DNA of 50,730 bases from Clostridium grantii DSM 8605. Lineage in GTDB: Bacteria; Bacillota; Clostridia; Clostridiales; Clostridiaceae. The translations under genes were made by a program, and so were the position numbers. The stretch spans positions 1-50,730 of the forward strand of contig NZ_FQXM01000026.1 in the NCBI RefSeq assembly GCF_900129965.1, given 5' to 3'. A model generated the notes under the pieces. The model did not search any database and was not told the origin of the DNA. It worked only from the letters and a program-made list of their open reading frames with translations. How positions within the stretch are numbered: position 1 is the stretch's first letter; every line of letters starts with the position of its first letter. Positions 1-8,101 of the stretch are shown here, piece by piece.

Positions 1-232
1 GTTCTAAGCCAACAATTATAGTCTTCTTTTGATTTTCCTTAGCTACTGATTTAGCCCATTCTTCAAACATTTTAAATCCATGTGAAGTATTTTCAAAGGG
101 TTGTACTTTACTAAATTCTATACCCCTGTAATCAAATGCTCTCGCATATTGAATTTCCTTTGCGATATCAATTCCTATAACTAAAGTTTTTTCTGTAATT
201 GACAAAATCTTTTCATTTTGTGTATAATTCAT
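1..232 (-). CDS. IS110-family transposase, N-terminal part (cut by window edge)
   Basis: Reading the reverse strand from an ATG at 232 gives an uninterrupted frame running off the window (77 codons visible). The start is supported by a GGAGG ribosome site about 8 bases upstream. Residues about 18-25 read LVIGIDIAK, the first catalytic Asp block of the RuvC-like DEDD domain of IS110 transposases, and the segment ends in VGLE, near the second acidic block. IS110 enzymes move circular intermediates using a structured bridge RNA. The protein differs clearly from the IS110 transposase at 753, so this is a separate, divergently oriented element. The family call is firm; whether the element is intact cannot be seen. 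Confidence 0.85.
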   Translation of the reverse strand, partial: MNYTQNEKILSITEKTLVIGIDIAKEIQYARAFDYRGIEFSKVQPFENTSHGFKMFEEWAKSVAKENQKKTIIVGLE

Positions 233-263
233 ATTGAGTACCTCCACTGATAATTTTTAATTA

Positions 264-291
264 GGGATAAACGTTCGAACGTCTTATACCC
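264..291. other. Long imperfect hairpin around ACGTTCGAACGT
   Basis: GGGATAA (264-270) pairs with TTAT-A-CCC (284-291) and encloses the perfect 12-base palindrome at 271-282, giving a stem of about 12 pairs with two single-base bulges. It lies 32 bases upstream of the partial IS110 transposase and is probably part of that element's left-end RNA. The role is inferred. Confidence 0.5.
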
Positions 292-499
292 CGTATTTTA
301 TCAGCAGGTGCTCTTTTTTTCAAATTTCATTTTACTTCATAACAGGAATGCTCCTCGTATAATGTAGTTGTAAGCATTGATAATAAATCAGTCAAAATAA
401 CTACGAATATTTCTCCTAATATCTAATCTAATGTTCACAACCCATAACTTAATTTTAATTATTCTTTTCTTAACTCTGATTATTGTCAACTAGTATTAA

Positions 500-724
500 A
501 GGATACTGGAAACCAGTTATTCCACAGTGGTATAATATCTCCTGAATAGAGAAGATAGATGTTTTCCTCCTGAGAGGTAAGTGATTACCTATACTCGTAA
601 AAAAGCGTATCATTCCATCAGTGAGTTTTCTGTGTTTTAGCTGGTTGGGTTTCCTTATTAGGAACTACCCGTGTCACAAACGAGGTTGCAGCCTCATTGA
701 TAGAAGTGGAATCTCTACTCTATC
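500..724 (+). ncRNA. Candidate IS110 bridge RNA
   Basis: This non-coding region just upstream of the transposase at 753 is rich in local hairpins: ACTGG/CCAGT (505-517), AGGTAA/TTACCT with a GTGA loop (575-590), GGGT-TTCCT/AGGAA-ACCC (647-670), GAGG/CCTC (682-695) and GATAG-AGTGG/CTACT-CTATC (699-724). It is less AT-rich than the surrounding intergenic DNA. IS110-group elements such as IS621 carry their bridge RNA in exactly this place. The exact ends and the target/donor loops were not assigned. Confidence 0.5.
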
Positions 725-752
725 TCACTTTCTTATAAAGGAGATGTTTATT

Positions 753-2049
753 ATGCCAAAATATTTAAATAACCTTGTTGTAGGCATTGATGTTGCTTCT
801 GAATTTTCTTTTGTAGCTATTCTTTGTCCAGATGGTAGTCAGTATAGAAAACCTTTCAAAGTTTTCCACACAGTTGAGGGCTTCAACTACTTAATTGAGC
901 AAACAAAAAAAGCAGAAGAAGAGTTTGCCATGAAGTCTACCTTCTTCATGGAGTCCACTGGCGTGTACCATCTAACTCTTTTCCACTTTCTCAAGGATAA
1001 CAAGTTTGAGACCTTCGTTATTAATCCTCTTGTAACTAATTCTAACAAAAACAAGAGCATTAGGAAAGTGAAAAATGATAAAAATGATGCATTATCTATC
1101 GCCAAATTAGGAAAATATGAAGATATCAAAGTTTCATCTGATTCAGATATCAATATTTTTACAGTAAAATTGCTAATCCGTGATTACTACAAACTTATTG
1201 ATACTAGATCACAATTTAAAAAGAAACTTAGTAATTCACTTTATATGGCTTTCAGTGGTTATCAAAAGGTTTTTTTGTGATACCTGTGGATATGTCTCAA
1301 TTAATATACTTAAAAAATATCCTTCTCCACAGACAGTTCTTTCAGCTCCAAAGCAAGATATTATAGATATTCTGCTAGGTTCAAAGAAAGGTCTTAAATG
1401 GGCTGAAAAAAAGTACTCTAAACTTATTAAGTGTGCTGAAGATGCTACTTTCATTAGCCTACCATCATCAAGGTTATCAATATCCATAACTACTTCTATA
1501 TCTCTATATGAAGCCATTGATACTGAAGCAGCTACTCTTTTAAGCGAAATTAAATCTTTCATAAATAGTGATGAAATATCTCCATATTTTTATAAAAACG
1601 TATCCCTCTTAATGTCTATTCCAGGCATCGGATATATTACAGCTATTACAATATTAGCTGAGATTGGTGGTATTGATAAATTTATCACTCCAAAACAACT
1701 TGTAGCTTTCTTTGGCGTAGACCCTGCTGTTAATGAATCTGGTAATTTTAAAGGTGATAAAGTTAAAATGTCTAAACGTGGCACAAGACTCGGCAGAAGA
1801 GCGCTATATGCAGCTGCTTTAGCTTCCATTAGGTCTAAACGTAATGCCGAAGCCACAAATGAAGTTTTACTTAAATATTATAAAGAAAACCTCAAAGGTA
1901 AAAAAGCCAAAGTTGCTTTAGTTGCAGTTATGCACAAGCTTATTAAGTACTTATTTGCTGTTTTAAGAAATCAACAAGAATACCAGCTTAGAGATCCTAA
2001 ATTGCACCAGAAAATGTTCTTAGAAAACAACTCTAGGCAAGTAGCTTAA
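753..2049 (+). pseudogene. IS110-family transposase, frame broken at a T7 run
   Basis: Two overlapping frames together make one full-length IS110 transposase of about 430 residues. The first part (753-1280) starts at an ATG nine bases after AAAGGAG. It carries the DEDD catalytic residues D13 (VVGIDVAS), E67 (FFMESTG), D109 and D112 (NDKNDA). The second part, read from about 1270 in the +1 frame, carries the C-terminal Transposase_20 domain with SIPGIGYITA, the serine-containing SGNFKGDKVKMSKRG block and RRALYAAAL. The frames meet at TTTTTTT (1270-1276). With six Ts the protein would read continuously as KVFCDTCGYVS with no residue missing. This is either a one-base insertion (pseudogene) or a slippage site making a full-length product; I favour a pseudogene. 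Confidence 0.8.
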
Positions 2050-2302
2050 TTAACTATACATCACCCTTTTTTTCCCATTGTTCGTGTTTTAAAATGGTCT
2101 TTTTGTTGTACTCAAAATTAATTCTAATAAATTTAAAAATAATTGTTGACTTTAATTAGCTGGTCTTAAATTTATTTTATCTTCCAAAATCTTTTTGGAA
2201 TTAATTATACCATAATTTTAAGTTTATATCTCACTTGCTTTAGGTGGAATCAAATTTTATCCTCACTTTCCAACTAAAATTTCTCGGTTAGTAAATATCC
2301 TC

Positions 2303-2701
2303 TTATCTTAAATTGTATTCAAAACTTATAGCTATTTTTTCTATTAAACTCCTATAAATAGTTTTTTCTTGAATAATACCTTTACCAGATAATTTTCTAC
2401 ACAATTCAAAAATATCTTTAGATATAATTTCTATATCTTTTGCTTTTATTTCACAACATTTAATTTCATCTTTGAAGGCTATATCTTCAGTAATTTCATT
2501 AGTGTTATTTTCAATATCAGTATATTTTATTGTTTTTTTTATCATTCCAGAAATAGCAATTCTATCATCCTTTATCTTAGTTACTTCAATAGGCCCTTTA
2601 AAAGTATGTTTTACCGACATAATAGTTTGTGCTGGGGGTTCTAGATATAATATATGATTTATAACAATATCAGAACATTTTAACTCTTTTTCCTTAAACA
2701 T
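2303..2701 (-). CDS. Small SPOCS/DUF3794-like protein
   Basis: A 132-residue protein without membrane segments. The stretch about residues 35-85 (IEVTKIKDDRIAISGMIKK followed by DIAFKDEI) has the alternating beta pattern of the SPOCS (DUF3794) domain, which occurs in clostridial spore and cell-envelope proteins such as SipL. The ribosome site before the ATG is weak (GAAAGAAG), so expression may be low or the start may differ. It lies alone between the IS110 element and a divergent coiled-coil gene. The assignment rests on pattern recognition only; the role is inferred. Confidence 0.6.
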   Translation of the reverse strand: MFKEKELKCSDIVINHILYLEPPAQTIMSVKHTFKGPIEVTKIKDDRIAISGMIKKTIKYTDIENNTNEITEDIAFKDEIKCCEIKAKDIEIISKDIFELCRKLSGKGIIQEKTIYRSLIEKIAISFEYNLR

Positions 2702-2793
2702 AACTACGCTTCTTTCAAAATTAATATAACTCTTACCATATTATATTCTACACTTTCAAATATGGTAATGTTACTTTGTATTCCAGTTGATAA

Positions 2794-2822
2794 TTGACAA
2801 ATCTTTCGGATTGTATTACACT
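2794..2822 (+). promoter_or_regulatory. Housekeeping-type promoter for the coiled-coil gene
   Basis: TTGACA (2794-2799) and TACACT (2817-2822) are 17 bases apart, a good SigA-type promoter placing the transcript start near 2829, upstream of the TTG start at 2894. Confidence 0.55.
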
Positions 2823-2839
2823 TAAATTATACTCATTAC

Positions 2840-2855
2840 AACATGTTTACATGTT
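2840..2855. promoter_or_regulatory. Palindrome, candidate operator
   Basis: AACATG-TTTA-CATGTT is a perfect 6+6 palindrome and also contains ACATGT twice, 8 bases apart. It lies just after the predicted transcript start of the gene at 2894, whose N-terminus looks like a ribbon-helix-helix DNA-binding domain. Such proteins bind short repeated palindromes and often repress their own gene, so autoregulation is a plausible inference. Confidence 0.4.
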
Positions 2856-2893
2856 ATATTATGTATATAAATATACTATTGAGGTGATATAAT

Positions 2894-3742
2894 TTGAGTA
2901 GCGTCGTAACTACCTATAGATTAAAACAAGAAACAAAAGATAAAATCAAAATTCAATTGAGCTCTTTAGGGCTAACGCAAGAAGAATATTTCAATAAAGT
3001 AGTAAGCATAATGGAGTTAGAAAATGTTAAGCAAAACAATATATTTGCAGTAAATTCCACCGAATTGCAAGAGATAACTTCAAGATTATATAACTTATTT
3101 ATTGGTTTATGTGACCAGGGAAATAGTTTTTTAAGCAATAAAGATTCAGAAATCCAAGAACTAAATAATAGATATAAAGATATGCTCTTAACTAAGGAAA
3201 ATGTAATATCATCCTTAAAAAAAGAAGTTAAAGACGCTTCTCTTAGTTTAAATTCTTTGCAAAAAGAGGTAGACAAAAATAAGAAGGATTTATTTAAAGT
3301 AAAAGATGATAATAAAAATATTCTACATCAATTAGAAATGAGTTTAAAAGATAAAACTAGTTTATTAGAAGAATACAAGCAAAAAAATCAAGATTTATTA
3401 AATATGATGGAAGGCTATAAAGATTATAAAAAGAAATCTGAAGAACTTAAATCAAATACAAATTCTTTAATAAATACTATAAAGGCGAACAATCACACTA
3501 TTGAAAATTTAAATAAATCCACGAATGAGTTAAAAGATAAATATAAAAACGATTTATCCATATTAAAAGACAAATTCACTCTAGAAAAAGATAAAGCTAT
3601 TGTAGAATTAGAAAAAACTCACCAAAAGCATTTAGAGATAGTTCATCATAAACATAATGAAGAAATACAAGGGTATCAAGAAAAGTATAAAAAGCTACTT
3701 GAACAACTAGATAAAGAATCAAATACTAATTTAAAAGAGTAG
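2894..3742 (+). CDS. Ribbon-helix-helix N-terminus fused to a long coiled coil
   Basis: A 282-residue protein starting at TTG after GAGGTG. Residues about 5-45 (TTYRLKQETKDKIK, then a turn and TQEEYFNKVVSIM) have the strand-helix-helix pattern of MetJ/Arc-type DNA-binding proteins. From about 75 to 275 the sequence is almost entirely Lys/Glu/Asn/Leu heptads, a long parallel coiled coil. It has no membrane segment or signal. RHH plus coiled coil is seen in some plasmid and phage partition or nucleoid-type proteins, but I do not recognise the family. It stands alone, with its own promoter, a candidate operator and a strong terminator. Alternatives include a regulator or a structural DNA-binding protein. 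Confidence 0.75.
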   Translation: MSSVVTTYRLKQETKDKIKIQLSSLGLTQEEYFNKVVSIMELENVKQNNIFAVNSTELQEITSRLYNLFIGLCDQGNSFLSNKDSEIQELNNRYKDMLLTKENVISSLKKEVKDASLSLNSLQKEVDKNKKDLFKVKDDNKNILHQLEMSLKDKTSLLEEYKQKNQDLLNMMEGYKDYKKKSEELKSNTNSLINTIKANNHTIENLNKSTNELKDKYKNDLSILKDKFTLEKDKAIVELEKTHQKHLEIVHHKHNEEIQGYQEKYKKLLEQLDKESNTNLKE

Positions 3743-3775
3743 ATAAATTTGTATAACAAATTTATCTACTCTTTT
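3733..3775. terminator. Strong bidirectional terminator
   Basis: A 20-base perfect stem (3733-3752 with 3756-3775) with an ATA loop, A-rich on the left and T-rich on the right. It sits between the convergent coiled-coil gene and the DUF4870 gene and can serve both strands. Confidence 0.9.
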
Positions 3776-3787
3776 TTAACATACAAA

Positions 3788-4129
3788 CTACAATTTATCG
3801 GCCCAAGCCCCTGTAATAGGATATGCATAAACTTGCCCATCCCAAGTTTTAATGATAGCTATAATAGTAAAAACAATTTGCATTATTCCTAAGATAGGTA
3901 ACATCAAAAATCCAATTAAGAGAATACATAATATTCCCGATATAGCGTAGGAAATATAAAATAATCCTTGTGACACAAAAGCTTGTTTCGCATTTTCCCT
4001 TACGTAATAATTTTCTTTAGAAATCAATAAATAAATGACAAGTGGTACAATAACTCCACCACCAACAAACAAAGCAGCGTGACTAGCAATAGCTAATAAC
4101 TTGCTTTCTGTAGATAAACCATTTTCCAA
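3788..4129 (-). CDS. DUF4870 (Tic20-like) membrane protein
   Basis: A 113-residue integral membrane protein with three or four hydrophobic segments (about 12-35, 52-75 and 78-93). The opening SKLLAIASHAALFVGGG and the middle YYVRENAKQAFVSQ are typical of the DUF4870/Tic20-like family: the first helix, then a cytoplasmic loop in which N-A-K-x-A-F precedes the next helix. The biochemical role is unknown. It lies 54 bases downstream of the ABC exporter pair on the same strand and may be the last gene of that transcript. Confidence 0.85.
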   Translation of the reverse strand: MENGLSTESKLLAIASHAALFVGGGVIVPLVIYLLISKENYYVRENAKQAFVSQGLFYISYAISGILCILLIGFLMLPILGIMQIVFTIIAIIKTWDGQVYAYPITGAWADKL

Positions 4130-4183
4130 TAATAAAACCCCCTTTTGTTAGCATGATAAAGCAATAGCCCACCATTATTCTTT

Positions 4184-5974
4184 TTAAGCTCCTTCTTTCA
4201 AAAACCTGTACTGCGCATGGTATAAATCATAATATAAGCCTTCAATATTCATCAACTCATCGTGGTTCCCTGTTTCTTTAATTATACCATCATCTATCAC
4301 AATTATTCTATCACAATCTCTAATTGTAGAAAGTCTGTGAGCTATTACAAAAGATGTTCTTCCATGAAGAAGTTTTTCGATTCCCTTTTGTACTGCACGT
4401 TCAGTGGTTGTATCAATATTTGAAGTAGCTTCATCAAGAATAAGTATTCTTGGATTAGCAAGTAATGCCCTAGCAAAAGAAATCAATTGTCTTTCCCCTA
4501 CTGAAAGTCTTGAACCTCTTTCATTTACTTCTGTAGAATAGCCTTGTTTAAGTTTTGAAATAAATTGGTGCGCATTTACCGCTTTAGCCGCTTCAATAAC
4601 ATCCTCATCTGTTGCCTCTAATTTTCCATATCTTATATTCTCCATTATAGTGGTAGAAAATAAAAATGTATCTTGTAGCATAATCCCCATTTGAGATCTA
4701 AGAGATTCAAGATTCACAGATTTAACATCAATGTCATCTATAAGAACTTTTCCTTTTGAAGCATCGTAAAATCTACTAATTAAATTAACAATCGTTGTTT
4801 TTCCAGCTCCTGTAGGCCCTACTAAAGCAATTGTTTCACCTGGTTTTACCGTTAAATTGATTTCATTTAAAACTATATCATCATTTTCGTACCCAAAGGT
4901 AACATTTTTTAATTCTACCTTTCCATTAATTTTAGGCATCTTTCTGGCATCTTTTATATTTATGATATCTGGTTCAATATCCATAATTTCAAATATTCTT
5001 TCCGCTGCAGAAAAGTTTGTGATTAAAGTGTTATAGAATTGAGTTATATTAATAATGGGTCTCCAAAACATTCCCACATACCAAATAAAAGCTACCAGTG
5101 TTCCTACTGTTAATGTTCCTTCCCCTTTTATAAGTCTTACACCATACCAATAAACTACTATTGAACCAACTCCCCAAGATAATTCCACCATAGGCCAAAA
5201 CAAGTCATTCAATCTAATGGCTGACATAAACTTATCCATCATTGAAACAACCAAAGAATCAAATTTATCTTTTTTATTCTCTTCCGTAGCAAAAGATTGA
5301 ATTATTCTAACTCCAGAAAAACTTTCATGAGTAAATGCATTGAAATTAGATTTTTTTTGTCTGAATTTTTGCCATCTTCTTCTACTAAAAGTTTCTATAG
5401 TGAATATGAGTATCAATAAAAATGGCAAAAGTATAACAGACGCCAAAGCTAATCTAAAGTTCATATAAAACATTATTAATGTAACACAAATAATGTTAAG
5501 CAAATCTGGAATGAAATTTGTAATACTATTGTTAAATAGTTCTTGTAAGGAATTTACATCCCCCATAACTCTAGCTAAAATCTTTCCTACTGGTCTGTTA
5601 TCGAAGAAAGAAAAAGTTAGCTTTTGAATGTGTCCGTATAAATCTTGTCTAATATTCACTAGCACAGCATTGGTTACAGAAGCCATCATTTTCATTCTTA
5701 CAATTGAAACTATCATAGCCACAAAATTATAACCAACCATTATACAAGCTAATATTACTAGTCCTCGCAAATCTCCATTGGCAATATAATTATCCATACT
5801 TATTTGAAGTAAATATGGATTAATAACCCCACAAATCATGACGAAAATCAACATCAACATAACAACTAGTACTTTTAATTTATATGGTTTTAAGTATGAA
5901 AAAAGTCTATTTATAATTTCCATTCTTTTATGATTAATTATTGTTTCATCTTTATTAACTGAATTTCGAGCCAT
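4184..5974 (-). CDS. ABC exporter half-transporter, catalytic-site subunit (BmrD/YheH-like)
   Basis: A 596-residue fused permease-ATPase. Six membrane helices lie within residues about 30-315. The ATP-binding domain has Walker A GPTGAGKT (386-393), signature LSVGE (490-494), Walker B LILDEATS with catalytic Glu515, and H-loop His546. The signature departs from LSGGQ, whereas the partner has LSGGQ but lacks the catalytic Glu; this complementary loss marks heterodimeric exporters such as BmrCD, LmrCD and TM287/288. It should pump drugs or lipophilic compounds out across the cytoplasmic membrane. Its ATG overlaps the partner's TAA by one base (TAATG), implying translational coupling. The substrate is unknown. 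Confidence 0.92.
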   Translation of the reverse strand: MARNSVNKDETIINHKRMEIINRLFSYLKPYKLKVLVVMLMLIFVMICGVINPYLLQISMDNYIANGDLRGLVILACIMVGYNFVAMIVSIVRMKMMASVTNAVLVNIRQDLYGHIQKLTFSFFDNRPVGKILARVMGDVNSLQELFNNSITNFIPDLLNIICVTLIMFYMNFRLALASVILLPFLLILIFTIETFSRRRWQKFRQKKSNFNAFTHESFSGVRIIQSFATEENKKDKFDSLVVSMMDKFMSAIRLNDLFWPMVELSWGVGSIVVYWYGVRLIKGEGTLTVGTLVAFIWYVGMFWRPIINITQFYNTLITNFSAAERIFEIMDIEPDIINIKDARKMPKINGKVELKNVTFGYENDDIVLNEINLTVKPGETIALVGPTGAGKTTIVNLISRFYDASKGKVLIDDIDVKSVNLESLRSQMGIMLQDTFLFSTTIMENIRYGKLEATDEDVIEAAKAVNAHQFISKLKQGYSTEVNERGSRLSVGERQLISFARALLANPRILILDEATSNIDTTTERAVQKGIEKLLHGRTSFVIAHRLSTIRDCDRIIVIDDGIIKETGNHDELMNIEGLYYDLYHAQYRFLKEGA

Positions 5975-7710
5975 TATATCACCTCTCTATCATCTTCATT
6001 AAAATCTTTAAATTGTTCTAAATAAACTTCATAATACAATCCTTTTAATTGAAGTAATTCTTCATGTGTACCTTTTTCAACAATTTCACCATCTTCAAGG
6101 AATAGAATTTTATCTGCATTTTTTACTGCTGATATTCTATGAGCAATGATAAAAGTTGTAGGCTTTTCTTCTCTTGTATTTAAATTTCTAAGCAAATTAT
6201 ACTCTGTTTCCATATCCAAAGCCGATGTAGCATCATCAAGTATTAGAATACTAGCTTGCCTTATTAAAGCTCTAGCAATAGAAATCCTTTGTTTTTGTCC
6301 ACCTGATAAACCAATACCTCTCTCCCCTACTACAGTTTGGAATCCATCAGGTAATTCTTCAATAAAGTTTAAAGCACAAGCACATTCACAAGCCTTCTTT
6401 ATATCTTCTAAAGTTCCATCATACTTACCCATTTTAATATTTTCTTCAACCGTATCTGAAAAAAGAAAAGTATCCTGTGAAACAACCGCCATTTTACTTC
6501 TAATGCTATTTAGTTTTATATTCTTAATATTATGTCCATCTACTGAAATATCCCCTTTAGATACATCATAGTATCTTCCTATAAGATTTATAAGAGAGGT
6601 TTTTCCACTTCCTGTTGTACCCATTAACGCAATGGTTTCGCCCGCTTTAACTTCTAAATTAATATTCTTTAAAATATTTTCTTCTCCATAACTAAAATCA
6701 ACATTATTAAATTTAATTTCACCTTTTATTTCATTTAACTGAATTGAATCTTCATTATCTTTTATTGCAGGGACAATATCCATGATAGCAAAAATTTTCT
6801 TTGCTGAGGCTTTATTTTGAGCCAACATATTTGTAAGCCAACCAAGCATTCTCATCGGCCAAACTAGCATACCACTATACATTATAAAAGCAACCAAGGT
6901 TCCTAGTGACATATCTTCTTTTACAACTAAGTATCCCCCTAAGCATAAAATAGCAACAATAGATATATTTGTTAAAAATTCTATTAAAGGAAAATATTTA
7001 GCCACAATTGAAGCTTGCTCAATATTCAAATCATAATTGACATTATTAAGTTTCAGCAATTTTGATATTTCGTATTTTTCTCTTGCAAAAGCTTTAACCA
7101 ACCTTACCCCTGAAATATTCTCTTGAGCTGCAGTATTTATGGTTGCAGTTTGATCACTTATTTTACCATAAGTAAGCCCTATTTCTTTTTCTAACTTTAA
7201 AGCTATAAAAGCTATAGGAAGTACCACTAATGTAGTTACTAATGCTAGTTTCCAATTCAAATAGAACAGTATACTAGTAGCTATAATAAAATATGCTGCA
7301 TTTTCAAGAAGTAATCTGAATCCGAAAGAAACTGTTTTCCATATATTGTCGATATCTTCTCCTATTCTTGCCATGAGCTCGCCTGTATTCATATCATCAA
7401 AATAACTATAAGGAAGACTTTGAACATGATTGTATAAATCCTTTTTTAAATCTTCACTTACTTTAGATGCCAAATCGTCTGCAACATATTCTTTTATATA
7501 CCCAAAAACTGCCCTTAAAACTGTTATGCCAAGAATAGCTAGTAATAATAAAGATAATAACGAATATTCCTTTTTTTCGATGACCCTGTCCACAATGATT
7601 TTAGAAATGTAAGGATTAAACATATCTGCAATCATTGCAATAAGCATAGTAAGAGCCGGAATAATCACTCTCAATTTGTACTTCATAACGTACTTTAATA
7701 ATCTTTTCAA
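5974..7710 (-). CDS. ABC exporter half-transporter, degenerate-site subunit (BmrC/YheI-like)
   Basis: A 578-residue permease-ATPase. I place the start at TTG 7710 because AGAGGTG lies just upstream; a longer frame from 7749 would overlap the leader terminator. Membrane helices fall within residues about 12-300. The ATPase has Walker A GTTGSGKT (364-371), canonical LSGGQ (468-472) and Walker B ILILDDATS, where Asp493 replaces the catalytic Glu. Paired with the downstream subunit, this gives one consensus and one degenerate ATP site, as in BmrCD-type exporters. It is the first transporter gene after a leader peptide and terminator-like hairpin, so expression is probably controlled by attenuation. 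Confidence 0.92.
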   Translation of the reverse strand: MKRLLKYVMKYKLRVIIPALTMLIAMIADMFNPYISKIIVDRVIEKKEYSLLSLLLLAILGITVLRAVFGYIKEYVADDLASKVSEDLKKDLYNHVQSLPYSYFDDMNTGELMARIGEDIDNIWKTVSFGFRLLLENAAYFIIATSILFYLNWKLALVTTLVVLPIAFIALKLEKEIGLTYGKISDQTATINTAAQENISGVRLVKAFAREKYEISKLLKLNNVNYDLNIEQASIVAKYFPLIEFLTNISIVAILCLGGYLVVKEDMSLGTLVAFIMYSGMLVWPMRMLGWLTNMLAQNKASAKKIFAIMDIVPAIKDNEDSIQLNEIKGEIKFNNVDFSYGEENILKNINLEVKAGETIALMGTTGSGKTSLINLIGRYYDVSKGDISVDGHNIKNIKLNSIRSKMAVVSQDTFLFSDTVEENIKMGKYDGTLEDIKKACECACALNFIEELPDGFQTVVGERGIGLSGGQKQRISIARALIRQASILILDDATSALDMETEYNLLRNLNTREEKPTTFIIAHRISAVKNADKILFLEDGEIVEKGTHEELLQLKGLYYEVYLEQFKDFNEDDREVI

Positions 7711-7742
7711 GCTAACACCTCTTTCAATTGATAAAATAATAA

Positions 7743-7768
7743 AAACCATGGAATTTCTCCCATGGTTT
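7743..7768 (-). terminator. Terminator-like hairpin in the ABC exporter leader
   Basis: On the reverse strand AAACCATGG (7768-7760) pairs with CCATGGTTT (7751-7743), followed directly by the T-rich stretch TTATTATTTT. It ends about 33 bases before the exporter start and so would stop transcription unless disrupted. A second hairpin upstream (7823-7846) shares the CCATGGG sequence and could pair with it instead. Confidence 0.7.
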
Positions 7769-7822
7769 ACTTGCTAATAATAACAGAACATAATCTAATT
7801 TCTTTGTCATTATAAATAAAGC

Positions 7823-7846
7823 CATGGGTATAATAGCCCATGGCAG
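7823..7846 (-). promoter_or_regulatory. Upstream hairpin, possible anti-antiterminator arm
   Basis: GCCATGGG (7846-7839) pairs with CCCATGGC (7830-7823) around an 8-base loop. Its 3' arm CCCATGG is complementary to CCATGGG in the 5' arm of the terminator hairpin at 7743-7768. Pairing between them would prevent terminator formation, the usual layout of a transcription attenuator. Confidence 0.6.
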
Positions 7847-7871
7847 ATAAACGTGAAATATAAAATAAAAT

Positions 7872-7979
7872 CTATAAATATTCCTCACACTGCAAGGTAG
7901 GGCTGTAATATTCAATTATAGCTATCAATCTAACATCAAAAATTATAAAATTAGTATTAAACATATTAAAGTTTTTCAT
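7872..7979 (-). CDS. 35-residue leader peptide upstream of the ABC exporter (BmrB-like position)
   Basis: A short frame missing from ordinary gene calls: ATG at 7979 after a near-perfect AAAGGAGG (7987-7994) with 7-base spacing, 35 codons, ending EYYSPTLQCEEYL then TAG. It begins about 30 bases after a predicted transcript start and ends 25 bases before the first of two mutually exclusive hairpins. In Bacillus subtilis bmrB is a leader peptide that controls bmrCD by ribosome-mediated attenuation, and the order here is the same. The strong ribosome site on such a tiny frame argues that it is translated. The peptide's similarity to BmrB itself has not been tested. Confidence 0.7.
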   Translation of the reverse strand: MKNFNMFNTNFIIFDVRLIAIIEYYSPTLQCEEYL

Positions 7980-8017
7980 AATCCTACCTCCTTTTTTAGA
8001 TTTTATTTACATTTATT

Positions 8018-8046
8018 ATAGTAACTCTGTTTACTCAATTTGTCAA
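8018..8046 (-). promoter_or_regulatory. Promoter of the leader peptide-ABC exporter operon
   Basis: On the reverse strand TTGACA (8046-8041) and TACTAT (8023-8018) are 17 bases apart. This places the transcript start near 8011, giving a leader of about 300 bases before the first exporter gene. Confidence 0.7.
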
Positions 8047-8101
8047 CAATAAATATAGAAGTTTTTAACTTTAAAAGGAATCCATAAAAATATAGCAAAA
8101 T

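Larger units (their letters stand above)
233..752. other. Intergenic ends of two divergent IS110 elements
   Basis: This 520-base gap without a gene lies between two divergently transcribed IS110 transposases and should hold the left ends of both. The part near 232 has a long hairpin (264-291) centred on the palindrome ACGTTCGAACGT (271-282). The part from about 500 to 724 has several successive hairpins. IS110-group elements encode their bridge RNA between the left end and the transposase start, which fits this position. The element boundaries and core dinucleotides cannot be fixed by eye because IS110 elements lack terminal inverted repeats. Confidence 0.6.

Noticed and set aside
7724..7915. 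63-codon reverse-strand frame in front of the ABC exporter
   Set aside because: It starts at TTG without a ribosome site, runs through both hairpins, and overlaps in another frame a far better supported leader peptide (7872-7979).
7743..7980. T-box leader upstream of the ABC exporter
   Set aside because: No T-box sequence and the downstream genes are transporters of the multidrug type; leader-peptide attenuation explains the layout.
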